Positions 9,046 to 17,281 of a stretch of DNA of 64,000 bases are shown in pieces. The stretch's first letter is position 1. Each line of letters starts with the position of its first letter. This DNA is from Thiomargarita sp. (GTDB lineage Bacteria; Pseudomonadota; Gammaproteobacteria; Beggiatoales; Beggiatoaceae): NCBI GenBank assembly GCA_020718845.1, contig DYRG01000002.1, positions 107,345 through 171,344 on the forward strand. Reading direction: 5' to 3'. Position numbers and translations under genes: made by a program. The notes under the pieces were generated by a model. The model made no database searches and had not been told where the DNA came from. It saw only the letters and a program-made list of their open reading frames with translations.

Positions 9046-9498
9046 ATGAATACGTCACAAAGTGTTCGTAGCCTATTGATTCCATTGAGTTCTGGGTGGT
9101 TGTTGTTACCCGGAGCGATGGTTGCTGAAGTAATCCCTTTTCGCGCGCCCGACCAACCTAATCATGATAATGGTTGGTTAAAAGGTTTATTTGCATGGCG
9201 AGATCAAACCGTTCCTCTGATTTCTTTTGAAAAAATTGCTCACTTAGATCAATCAAATACCACAGATAATCCGCGCATTATTATTTGTTATGGAATTAAG
9301 AACCCTAAAAAGCTCCCTTTCTATGGAATTAAAACCCCATCTATTCCTTTAAGTGTGAATGTCAATGAGAACACATTGAAATCACCATTGCCGATTTCTA
9401 AAGATCATCAGGGTTTATTAGCCAGTGTGATTGTAGTAAATAAAATTGCTTGGCTTCCCGATATTGATTACATTGAGAAACTCTTAATTGAAAGATAA
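9046..9498 (+). CDS. CheW-like (PilI-type) chemotaxis adaptor
   Basis: This 150-residue protein is a single CheW domain. It opens with LLIPLSSGWLLLPGAMVAEV, then WLKGLFAWRDQTVPLISFE, the two conserved CheW segments (the E-x-I-P-F region and the G-x-hxWR-x2-hPhhxh strand). CheW proteins couple chemoreceptors to the CheA kinase. The short form and the lack of a neighbouring cheA resemble the PilI-like adaptors that serve type IV pilus (twitching) systems, but the sequence alone does not settle this. It is monocistronic: cysC is divergent and the SirB1-like gene is convergent, with 2 nt between the stop codons. Confidence 0.8.
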   Translation: MNTSQSVRSLLIPLSSGWLLLPGAMVAEVIPFRAPDQPNHDNGWLKGLFAWRDQTVPLISFEKIAHLDQSNTTDNPRIIICYGIKNPKKLPFYGIKTPSIPLSVNVNENTLKSPLPISKDHQGLLASVIVVNKIAWLPDIDYIEKLLIER

Positions 9499-9500
9499 GG

Positions 9501-10355
9501 TTAATGGAAGCGTTTGATTTGATTGGATAATTGATTGATTTGTTCTTCAATAAAATCACTATCAATTGCATAAGGTTCGATGCTTAAATATCGCTCGTAA
9601 TCAGAAACCGCTGCGCGAGCGCATTCTAATCGTTGATATAACATTCCTCGATCTCGCCATTCTTCTGATAAATCTGGATTTATAATTAGCAGTTGTTCCA
9701 TAATTGCCAATAGTTTTGACCATTGCTCAGAACGTAAGTAAATATCTTTCAAGTTTCTCAACATTCTAATCAAAATATCTTGCTGATTAGCGGTTTGTAA
9801 TGCTTGTCGGAGAAATATGCGACCCGCTCGTCCTTTTCCTTGAATTTCCTCTAAACGTTGATTTAACATTGTTTCGCTTAAAGGAATGCCTTTTGAAAAC
9901 GGATCAAGCACCAACATACTATGCGCTGACATTTCTAGTTTCACTAAAAAATGACCCGGAAATGAAATCCCTTTCAATGGCAATCCTAAACGTTGTCCAA
10001 CTTCTAAATAAATAATCGCCAAAGTAATAGGAATTCCCGTTTTACGATCTAATACTTCATTTAAAAAAGAGTTCTTTGGATCATAATAGTTTTCTAAATT
10101 ACCGCAGAAACCTTCTTCCTCAAACAAAACTTGATTCAAAGTAGTAATCATATTGGGGGTTGATTGATGAATAATTCGTTGACGAACTTGATTGGCTAGT
10201 TCTTCAAATCGCTGCATATAATTAATAATATTTAATTCAGGATATTCCATCTTTGCTAAGAGCAACGCGGTTTCTGCTAAATTCGGTTGAGAAACCCCAT
10301 TGCTTAACCATTGTTGCAATTCTAAAGTTGCGGGCGTGCTGGGAATCAGGTGCAT
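9501..10355 (-). CDS. SirB1-family protein (transglutaminase-like core plus TPR)
   Basis: The 284-residue protein belongs to the SirB1/Transglut_core2 family. Recognisable parts are LFEEEGFCGNLENYYDPKNS (about 93-112), the LDRKTGIPITLAIIYLEVGQ block and ISFPGHFLVKL, with the Cys and His expected for a transglutaminase-like fold. A C-terminal tetratricopeptide stretch runs from about residue 200 to 275. The family is widespread in gammaproteobacteria, often near prmC, and its biochemical role is not established. It follows ispD by 8 nt in the same direction and probably ends the RND-folK-folM-ispD transcript. Confidence 0.85.
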   Translation of the reverse strand: MHLIPSTPATLELQQWLSNGVSQPNLAETALLLAKMEYPELNIINYMQRFEELANQVRQRIIHQSTPNMITTLNQVLFEEEGFCGNLENYYDPKNSFLNEVLDRKTGIPITLAIIYLEVGQRLGLPLKGISFPGHFLVKLEMSAHSMLVLDPFSKGIPLSETMLNQRLEEIQGKGRAGRIFLRQALQTANQQDILIRMLRNLKDIYLRSEQWSKLLAIMEQLLIINPDLSEEWRDRGMLYQRLECARAAVSDYERYLSIEPYAIDSDFIEEQINQLSNQIKRFH

Positions 10356-10363
10356 AAATACTC

Positions 10364-11047
10364 CTAATTCAATAGGTTAGAAAGAAATAAATGCGCTAAT
10401 TGTAAATCATTTGGATGCGTAATTTTAATATTATCCGCATGACCTTCAATTAACATTGGATGTAATCCTAAAAATTCAATTGCTTGTGCTTCATCTGTAA
10501 TGATTTGTTGCTTTTCTAAAGCCGTTTCTAAGGCTGTTTTTAATGTTTTAAAACGAAACATTTGAGGCGTTAAAGCGTGCCAGAGATTTTCTCTATTAAC
10601 AGTGGTTTCAACGTGCTGGTTTTTTGCTCGTTTCATGGTATCTCGAACTGACACCGCTAATAATCCACCCACTTCATGATCTTGTAATTCAAACATTAAC
10701 TTTTCAATATCGCTTTTTCTCACGCAAGGTCGAGCGGCATCATGTACTAAAATCCAATTATTTTCCTCTGCATATTTCTCTAAAAATTTTAAGCCATTTA
10801 AAACCGAATCACAACGTTCTTTTCCTCCGTTGGTCATCATGATTTGTTTTGAAATCGATAATTGATTAAAAAAAAGATCATCAGGCGCAAGACAAATCAC
10901 AATCCCTTTTATTTGAGGTAAATTTTGAAACCGATTGATCGTGTGTTCTAAAACAGTTTGATCACCCAATTTCAAATATTGTTTGGGAATTTCTGTTCCC
11001 ATGCGTTTTCCAATGCCAGCGGCTGGAATAATGACCCAATAATTCAT
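10364..11047 (-). CDS. ispD: 2-C-methyl-D-erythritol 4-phosphate cytidylyltransferase IspD
   Basis: IspD joins CTP and MEP in the non-mevalonate isoprenoid pathway. The 227-residue protein has the nucleotide-binding IIPAAGIGKRMG near the N-terminus, KQYLKLGDQTVLEHTI, the VHDAARPCV motif (about 103-111) and the C-terminal IKITHPNDLQLA. All are diagnostic. ispF is often the next gene in gammaproteobacteria; here it lies about 5.8 kb away in another operon and is of a different sequence type. The gene starts 1 nt after the folM-like stop, pointing to tight coupling. Confidence 0.95.
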   Translation of the reverse strand: MNYWVIIPAAGIGKRMGTEIPKQYLKLGDQTVLEHTINRFQNLPQIKGIVICLAPDDLFFNQLSISKQIMMTNGGKERCDSVLNGLKFLEKYAEENNWILVHDAARPCVRKSDIEKLMFELQDHEVGGLLAVSVRDTMKRAKNQHVETTVNRENLWHALTPQMFRFKTLKTALETALEKQQIITDEAQAIEFLGLHPMLIEGHADNIKITHPNDLQLAHLFLSNLLN

Positions 11048-11048
11048 A

Positions 11049-11789
11049 TCAATTAAAATTAAGCGTATTACGCCCCGTGTTGGTTAATAATTCACCACCG
11101 TCCACCACTAAAATATGACCAGTGATATATTCATTTGAAATCAAACTTAAAATTGCTTGATTAATTTCTTTCAAATCCGCAAAACGTTGCAATGGAATGC
11201 CTTTCTTTCGCCAGTTGTTATAATCTTCAGTGCGTGATGCAATCGGTAAAACCGTACCAGGTGCAACCCCATTTACTCTAATATGTGGTGCAAATTCCAT
11301 TGCCGCCATTTTAGTTAATTCTGCTAAGGCTTTCTTTGCTAATAAATACGCAGCATATTGAAATTGATTAAAACCCATTTTATTATCTATAATATTGATT
11401 ATATTACCTTTTTTACAATATTGCGCGTAATTTTTAATTAAGAAAAAAGGGGCTTTTAAATTCATCGCAATTTGTTCATCAAACGTATCAATAGTTGTAT
11501 TTTGAATTAGTGCTTGTTGATAAGTCGATGCACTATTAATTAAAACATTTAAATGAGGAAATCGTTGAATAGTTTTTTGAATTAAAGGTTCTATTTCTTC
11601 TGCGTTGCTTAAATTAGCTTGAAATAATTCACATTGCACACCGAGTTGTTGAATTTGTTGTTGAGTTTCTTGCGCTGCATTTACCGACGAATGATAATGT
11701 AATGCAATGTCGTAGCCTTGTTTTGCTAATGCTAAAGCAATGCCTTTTCCTACCCGAATTGCACCGCCCGTAATTAATGCTGCTTTCAT
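11049..11789 (-). CDS. Short-chain dehydrogenase, pteridine reductase (FolM/PTR1)-like
   Basis: This NAD(P)H-dependent SDR has 246 residues. The cofactor motif is TGGAIRVGKGIA: the TGxxxRxG form seen in pteridine reductases, where classical SDRs have TGxxxGxG. NSAS, the catalytic YLLAK and NGVAPG follow. I place the start at 11789 (MKAALITGG) because this ATG overlaps the folK stop as ATGA; the longer frame to 11852 lies inside folK. With folK next to it, a role in dihydrofolate or dihydromonapterin reduction is the best guess. The C-terminal IVVDGGELL is standard for the superfamily. Confidence 0.82.
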   Translation of the reverse strand: MKAALITGGAIRVGKGIALALAKQGYDIALHYHSSVNAAQETQQQIQQLGVQCELFQANLSNAEEIEPLIQKTIQRFPHLNVLINSASTYQQALIQNTTIDTFDEQIAMNLKAPFFLIKNYAQYCKKGNIINIIDNKMGFNQFQYAAYLLAKKALAELTKMAAMEFAPHIRVNGVAPGTVLPIASRTEDYNNWRKKGIPLQRFADLKEINQAILSLISNEYITGHILVVDGGELLTNTGRNTLNFN

Positions 11790-12280
11790 AGTTTTTCCTT
11801 TGTTATCCAAATCGCATTTAAACCAAATTTTTGGTGGTTTATTTCTAAACAAATACCATTTTCTAATGCTAGTATTTCTATAGGATACCCTAAATAAGCT
11901 AACAATTCCAATAGCAAAGGCTTAATATAGGATTCCGTTGGAAAATTTTGAATATCATTTAATTTTTCAAGCCCCCAAATAATATCTATATCCGCTGGAT
12001 GATCTTTTTTTGCTCGATTTGGATCGTTTCTATTGCGTCCTAATTGCGTTTCAATGTGATTAAAATATTCTTTTAATTCAATTTCTTTTTCTTTTAGTTC
12101 ATCGCTTTCAAAATAAATGCACGCATTCAAAAAGTAATTTTTAGAAATAAAACCTTCAGGTTCAGTTAAAATCACTTTGCTAATCAATAAACGCTCAGAA
12201 AATTGAAATAATTGGTCGATGATTAAAATAAAATTTTTTTCGGGTTCAATATTTGAACCGATGCTTAAAAAGTAGTGCAT
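11786..12280 (-). CDS. folK: HPPK (FolK)-like hydroxymethyldihydropterin pyrophosphokinase
   Basis: The 164-residue protein starts MHYFLSIGSNIEPEKN, the usual HPPK opening, and carries the signature region IETQLGRNRNDPNRAKKDHP followed by ADIDIIW. In classical FolK this reads LGRxRxxxWGPRxIDLDIL, so the metal-binding D-x-D is kept while the preceding loop is changed. FolK transfers pyrophosphate from ATP to 6-hydroxymethyl-dihydropterin in folate synthesis. Divergence of the loop lowers certainty about activity. It starts 1 nt after the RND gene's stop and overlaps the folM-like gene by ATGA. Confidence 0.8.
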   Translation of the reverse strand: MHYFLSIGSNIEPEKNFILIIDQLFQFSERLLISKVILTEPEGFISKNYFLNACIYFESDELKEKEIELKEYFNHIETQLGRNRNDPNRAKKDHPADIDIIWGLEKLNDIQNFPTESYIKPLLLELLAYLGYPIEILALENGICLEINHQKFGLNAIWITKEKL

Positions 12281-12281
12281 T

Positions 12282-15200
12282 TTATTTCACACGAAACCAT
12301 GCCGCATATAATGCTGGAAGAAATAATAAAGTGAGCAATGTTGCACCCATCAAACCACCCATAATTGCAACCGCCATTGGTCCCCAGAAAATGTTTTGAG
12401 AAAGCGGAATCATCGCTAAAATAGCGGCTAAAGCAGTAAGCATAATCGGACGAAATCTTCTCACAGTTGATTCAATAATCGCTTCTTTTAAAGGTAAACC
12501 AGTTTCTACATCTTGATCAATTTGATCTACTAAAATCACCGAGTTACGCATGATCATCCCGCTTAATGAAATCGCCCCTAACATTGCAACAAAACCAAAT
12601 GGACTATGCAATGCCAACAGAGCAACGGTCATCCCAATTAAGCCTAAAGGTGCAGTTAATAAAACTAATACAGTTTTAGAAAAATTCTTTAGCTGAAGCA
12701 TTAAAATTGTAATGATCGTAATTAACATGATCGGCATCACTTGTCCAATGGGTTTTTGTGATTTTGAACTTTCTTCAAATGCTCCCCCAATTTCAATGCG
12801 ATAACCAGCAGGGAGTTTCTCACGGAGTTCTTTTAATTGTGGATCGATTTGTAATGAAACATCGGGAGCTTGAATATTATCCGCAATATCTGCTCGTGCG
12901 TGAACCATAATATCACGATTTTTTCTCCAAATAATACCTTCTTCAAATGAGGGTTCAATGCGCGCAATTTGCTCTAAAGGAATGGTGCGTTTGCTATCCA
13001 AATACAAATTAATGTCTTTTAATTTGCTCAAATCAGTTCGTTCTTCAGGCTTTGCTCTCGCAATAATGTCAATGCGTTTGTCATTTTCTCGATAAATGGT
13101 TAAAGAAGAACCATTTAAATAGGTTTGTAAGTTTCTCGCTAAAGTTTGAGCACTAATCCCTAATTGTTGGGCTTTGTCATCATCAACAATCACACGAATA
13201 CTTTTGGCGGGTTCTTGCCAATCTAAATGTACGTCATGAACGTGAGGATTTTTGCGCATAATTTGAGCAACTTCACGAGCAATTGCTTGGGTTTTCTCTA
13301 TTTCTCGACCTGTTACACGAAATTGCACGGGATAATTCACGGGCGGTCCATTTTCTAAACGAGAAACCCGACCACGTACATTTGGAAAATCTTTATCAAA
13401 AGCCCCGCGTAATTTCTGTAAAACTGCTTCACGAGCCTTTCCTCCTTTGGTCATGATCACTAATTGGGCAAAATTAGTGTTAAACAACTGAACGTCTAAC
13501 GCTAAATAAAAACGTGGAGAACCACCGCCAATATAAGTTGCGTAATTAACGATATTTTGATCATTTGCTAAAAGGGTTTCTAGTTTTTTAACTTCTTTTT
13601 CTGTTGATTCAAATGAAGAACCTTGAGGAAGTCGCATTTCTAAAATGAGTTCTGGACGACTCGAAGAAGGAAAGAATTGTTGCTCGACAAATCCAAATCC
13701 AATCACCGAAGAAACAAATAAAGCAACGGTGATCAAAATAACGGTTTTACGAAATCTCACGCACAAAGCAACTAATTTGCGAAAAGGAACGTAAAAACCT
13801 CGATGATAAACGTCATGTTCTTGATCTGGAACGTATTTTGGCGTGGGCAATAACACATATCCCAAATAAGGAATAAATAACACCGCGACCACCCACGAAA
13901 CAAGCAATGACACAATTACAACCACAAACATTGAGTGGGTATATTCGCCCGCCGCCGATTTCGCCAAGCCGACTGGAATGAAGCCCGCCGCCGTGACTAA
14001 AGTGCCGCTCAACATCGGGAAAGCCGTTGATTTATAAGCAAAAGTTGCAGCTTTGACGCGATCCCAGCCTTGTTCGAGTTTGATTGCCATCATTTCAACC
14101 GCGATCATCGCATCGTCGACTAAAAGTCCTAAGCCGATAATTAATGCGCCCAAAGAAATTCTTTGTAAATCAACGCCTAACCAAAACATGATTAAAAACG
14201 TAATGCTTAAAACTAAAGGAATGCTCAATGCGACGACTAAACCTGTGCGAAATCCGAGACTTAGAAAACTCACCGCTAAAACAATAATCACTGCTTCGGC
14301 TAAAACTTTAACAAAACCACGCACTTCCGACACCACGACGGCGGGTTGATTAGAAACTTGGTGCAACTCTAAGCCAAGTGGTAAATTTCTTTTAATATCA
14401 AGCATTTTCGATTGCAACGCTTCACCAAGTGCGGGAATATCACCGCCTTTTCGCATGGAAATCGCCAATCCAATCGCGGGTTTGCCATTAAAGTGCATTT
14501 TGAAAATCGGCGGATCGACATATCCCCGATAAATATGCGCAATATCACCCAAACGAAAATTTTTGCCATCAATACTAATTAATTGATTTTTAACGGTTTC
14601 TAAATCATTGTATGCGCTGTTTAATCGAACAAATAAGGTGTCTGAAGCCGTATCGACTCGACCTGCGCTATTTATCGAGTTTCGGGCTTGCAAAGTGTTC
14701 AAAATGTAAAGCGGATCAAGACCTAAGGTCGCTAATTGATGATGGGAAAATTCAAGATAGATTTTTTCGTCTTGCAAGGCAACGAGTTGGATTTTTCCAA
14801 CAAATTCAATGCGTAAGAGTTCTTGACACACGCGCTCGGCGTGTTCTTTGAGATCGGCAAAACTGAAATTATCGCCCGTAAATGCGAAAATTGACCCGAA
14901 GGTGTCATCGAATTCATCGTTGAAATAAACCCCTTGTAAATCGCTGGGCAATTCACTGCGTAAATCGTTGATTTTCTTACGAACTTGATACCAAACATTT
15001 TTAACTTCTGAGGCGGGCATATCGTCGCGTAACATTACAAACACTGTGCCTTCACCCGGTTTGGTGTAACTTCGAAGTTGGTCGAGGAAAGGCGTTTCTT
15101 GGAGTTTTTTCTCAATTCGATCAGTAACTTGCAGCGCAGTTTCTCGAGCAGTCGCACCATGCCAAAATGCCTGAACGATCATCACTTTTAGAGTAAAATC

Positions 15201-15320
15201 AGGGTCTTCGAGCCGCCCCAAATTTGAATACGCCCACACGCCCGCCGCCATCAACATCACCATCAAATAACGAATTAACGGTTGATGTTGCAACGCCCAC
15301 GCTGACAAATTCGGTAACAT
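12282..15320 (-). CDS. RND-family efflux transporter permease (AcrB/MexF-like)
   Basis: This 1012-residue inner-membrane pump has the RND duplication: one N-terminal helix, a large periplasmic loop, helices 2-7, a second loop and helices 8-12. Visible motifs are LGRLEDPDFTLKVMIVQAFW, GATARETALQVTDRIEKKL, GLLVDDAMIAVEMM (helix 4, with the proton-relay Asp pair) and MIMRNSVILVDQID (helix 10). The sequence resembles the HAE1-type branch with a weak periplasmic consensus. No membrane-fusion protein or TolC gene is next to it, so partners must be encoded elsewhere. It is followed after 1 nt by folK. The substrate cannot be predicted. Confidence 0.92.
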   Translation of the reverse strand: MLPNLSAWALQHQPLIRYLMVMLMAAGVWAYSNLGRLEDPDFTLKVMIVQAFWHGATARETALQVTDRIEKKLQETPFLDQLRSYTKPGEGTVFVMLRDDMPASEVKNVWYQVRKKINDLRSELPSDLQGVYFNDEFDDTFGSIFAFTGDNFSFADLKEHAERVCQELLRIEFVGKIQLVALQDEKIYLEFSHHQLATLGLDPLYILNTLQARNSINSAGRVDTASDTLFVRLNSAYNDLETVKNQLISIDGKNFRLGDIAHIYRGYVDPPIFKMHFNGKPAIGLAISMRKGGDIPALGEALQSKMLDIKRNLPLGLELHQVSNQPAVVVSEVRGFVKVLAEAVIIVLAVSFLSLGFRTGLVVALSIPLVLSITFLIMFWLGVDLQRISLGALIIGLGLLVDDAMIAVEMMAIKLEQGWDRVKAATFAYKSTAFPMLSGTLVTAAGFIPVGLAKSAAGEYTHSMFVVVIVSLLVSWVVAVLFIPYLGYVLLPTPKYVPDQEHDVYHRGFYVPFRKLVALCVRFRKTVILITVALFVSSVIGFGFVEQQFFPSSSRPELILEMRLPQGSSFESTEKEVKKLETLLANDQNIVNYATYIGGGSPRFYLALDVQLFNTNFAQLVIMTKGGKAREAVLQKLRGAFDKDFPNVRGRVSRLENGPPVNYPVQFRVTGREIEKTQAIAREVAQIMRKNPHVHDVHLDWQEPAKSIRVIVDDDKAQQLGISAQTLARNLQTYLNGSSLTIYRENDKRIDIIARAKPEERTDLSKLKDINLYLDSKRTIPLEQIARIEPSFEEGIIWRKNRDIMVHARADIADNIQAPDVSLQIDPQLKELREKLPAGYRIEIGGAFEESSKSQKPIGQVMPIMLITIITILMLQLKNFSKTVLVLLTAPLGLIGMTVALLALHSPFGFVAMLGAISLSGMIMRNSVILVDQIDQDVETGLPLKEAIIESTVRRFRPIMLTALAAILAMIPLSQNIFWGPMAVAIMGGLMGATLLTLLFLPALYAAWFRVK

Positions 15321-15444
15321 TTCTTCTACATCCTTATTTCAATACAAAAGCCTTATTTTACTCGATATTTGATTACTCGTGAAATACTTTATTGATTTGT
15401 AAAAAATAACTTTTTTATTTCATAATAAAGCTACATTTCATCTC

Positions 15445-15885
15445 TTAATTAGAAGATGACAAATACAGTTGTTCAGGGTCAATTAAAGGCTCGCTAATAA
15501 TTTCTACTGTATCCGTTTTGATTTCAAAAAAGAAACAACTTCGGCGACCTGTATGACACGCGGGACCCGTTTGATCTACTTTTAATAATAACGTATCACC
15601 ATCACAATCTAAAAATACGCTTTTCAAATATTGAACTTGCCCCGATTCTTCTCCTTTTCTCCAAAATTTTTTTCTCGATCTTGACCAATAACAAACCCGT
15701 TTTGTTTGGAGCGTTTCTAATAACGATTCTCTATTCATCCACGCCATCATTAAAACTTCATTTGAATCAAATTGTTGTGAAATGGCGGGTAATAATCCTT
15801 CTGAATTAAAAGGCAGTTTCTCCAAAATTTCTTCCCAATTTAAACGAGTTCCAATCGGAAGTTTCTCAAATTCTTTTAACGACAT
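15445..15885 (-). CDS. hisI: Phosphoribosyl-AMP cyclohydrolase HisI
   Basis: HisI opens the adenine ring of PR-AMP in step three of histidine synthesis. The product (146 aa from the chosen start) has GLLPAISQQFDSNEVLMMAW, then WMNRESLLETLQT, the YWSRSRKKFWRKGEESG block, the metal-binding DCDGDTLLLKVDQ and CHTGRRSCFF. This is the full family pattern, as a stand-alone HisI without HisE. I prefer the ATG at 15885, since AGAGG lies about 9 nt before it; the ATG at 15891 has the same site only 3 nt away. It overlaps the end of the MutT-ThiE gene. The rest of the his operon is absent apart from hisC nearby. Confidence 0.93.
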   Translation of the reverse strand: MSLKEFEKLPIGTRLNWEEILEKLPFNSEGLLPAISQQFDSNEVLMMAWMNRESLLETLQTKRVCYWSRSRKKFWRKGEESGQVQYLKSVFLDCDGDTLLLKVDQTGPACHTGRRSCFFFEIKTDTVEIISEPLIDPEQLYLSSSN

Positions 15886-16808
15886 TGCCATAATCCTCTA
15901 ATTGCTGCAATCCCTTGTGCACCATGCGCCCACGCAATCGACAAATCATTTTTTTTCATTCCACCCAACGCATAAATCGGAATTTTGCTCTGTTCTGTCA
16001 ATTGAGAAAATTCAAACCAACCAATTGGTTTTTTTTCTAGGTGAGAAAGGGTGTTTTTAACGGGTGCTAATAAAATAAAATCTGCATCTATTTTATGCGC
16101 TTGTTTAATATCTTCTAAGTTGTGGCAAGATACTGATAATATTATATTTTTATCAACAGGTCTTTCATTATAAATATAGAGTCTTTGGCTATTTAAATGA
16201 ATACCTTGACTTTTAACTTGCTGTGCGGATTTCAAATCGGTATTTAAAAGTATTTTGGTTTGATAAGGTTGAGCTATTTTTAAGATTTTTTCTGCATATT
16301 CACAGTATTGTTTATTTTCTAATGAATGTGCACGAAATTGAAGAAATAAAATACCCGTTTCTAAAGTTTTTTCTAATTCGTACCAAAAATCACCATTAGG
16401 CTCAGGTGTAATCGCAATTGTCGAGGGTAATTGCACTGCTTTTAAAATCGGATAATTAGCCTCTAAAAAGGTTAAATGTGAGAAATCTGTCAACCATTGG
16501 ATTTCTTGATGTTCTTTTCCAAAAGGTTCTCCGTTCCAACCTTCCACTTGCCAAATATCTAAATGAATTCTTTTGTTTTCAGGATAATCGTGATTAATAT
16601 GAATTAAAGGACGCGCATTTGTTACCTCAATTCCTAACTCTTCAAATAGCTCACGCTTTAAAGTTTGAAATACGGATTCATTAAATTCACGCTTACCACC
16701 TGGAAACTCCCACAAACCCGCATAAATCGTATTTGGAAGGCGTTTTGATAATAACGTTTCTCCCTTTGAATTACGAATCACAGCAGCAACAACGTGTAAT
16801 GATTTCAT
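15876..16808 (-). CDS. MutT-type Nudix hydrolase fused to a ThiE-like domain
   Basis: The 310-residue protein has two domains. Residues 1-130 are a MutT Nudix domain (AAVIRNSKGETLLSKRL, WEFPGGKREFNE and the Nudix-box end RELFEELGI), expected to remove oxidised dGTP. Residues 140-310 are a thiamine-phosphate-synthase-like TIM barrel (LFLQFRAHSLE, ILLNTDL, GIHLNSQRL, SVSCHNLEDIKQA, PVKNTLSH, IYALGGM). This fusion is a known gammaproteobacterial architecture. The barrel lacks obvious thiamine-pyrimidine-binding motifs, so its function is uncertain. The ATG overlaps the ispF stop (ATGA), and hisI overlaps its 3' end. Confidence 0.9.
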   Translation of the reverse strand: MKSLHVVAAVIRNSKGETLLSKRLPNTIYAGLWEFPGGKREFNESVFQTLKRELFEELGIEVTNARPLIHINHDYPENKRIHLDIWQVEGWNGEPFGKEHQEIQWLTDFSHLTFLEANYPILKAVQLPSTIAITPEPNGDFWYELEKTLETGILFLQFRAHSLENKQYCEYAEKILKIAQPYQTKILLNTDLKSAQQVKSQGIHLNSQRLYIYNERPVDKNIILSVSCHNLEDIKQAHKIDADFILLAPVKNTLSHLEKKPIGWFEFSQLTEQSKIPIYALGGMKKNDLSIAWAHGAQGIAAIRGLWQCR

Positions 16809-17281
16809 AATGGCATCGCAGAAACAATCACAAATGCTTGAATTCCTTCCCCTCGACCAAAGGCTGTCAAACCTTCACCACTCGTCGCAGTAATTCCAAT
16901 TTGACAAACCTTTAAATTGAGCAACTGTGCAAGATTTTCTTTCATTTTTGAAATCATCGGGGTAATTTTCGGTTTTTGACATTCAATGCTAATTGAAATA
17001 TGGGTAAGTTGATGATTTTTTAGCGTTTTTAATGCTTCTTTTAGATAAATACTACTATCAGAAATCCCTTCTTTTAAGCATAAATCATCACTAATTTTAC
17101 CCAAAATATTCACGCCAGAAATACCCGAAATCGCATTTGTAATTGCGTGCAGAATGACATCCGCATCGCTATTTCCTAATAAGGGTGCTTCTCCCTCAAA
17201 TTCAACGCCTGCTAAAATCAGTTTCTTTTGAGTATTTCCAATGTCAAAACGATGACTATCTTGTCCAATTGCAGCAATCAT
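16805..17281 (-). CDS. ispF: 2-C-methyl-D-erythritol 2,4-cyclodiphosphate synthase IspF (divergent, chlamydial-like)
   Basis: IspF forms the cyclic diphosphate in the MEP pathway. The 158-residue product keeps the metal ligands as GQDSHRF (Asp8, His10) and VILHAITNA (His45), plus GITATSGEGLTAFGRGEG near the C-terminus. Ordinary proteobacterial IspF reads GHGFDVH, SDGDVLLHA and TTTEGLG; this one reads GQDSHRF, NSDADVILHA and TSGEGLT, as I recall for chlamydial IspF. I start at 17281, where the ATG overlaps the hisC stop (ATGA); the longer frame to 17311 lies inside hisC. It is separated from ispD, and transfer from another phylum is possible. Confidence 0.88.
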   Translation of the reverse strand: MIAAIGQDSHRFDIGNTQKKLILAGVEFEGEAPLLGNSDADVILHAITNAISGISGVNILGKISDDLCLKEGISDSSIYLKEALKTLKNHQLTHISISIECQKPKITPMISKMKENLAQLLNLKVCQIGITATSGEGLTAFGRGEGIQAFVIVSAMPL

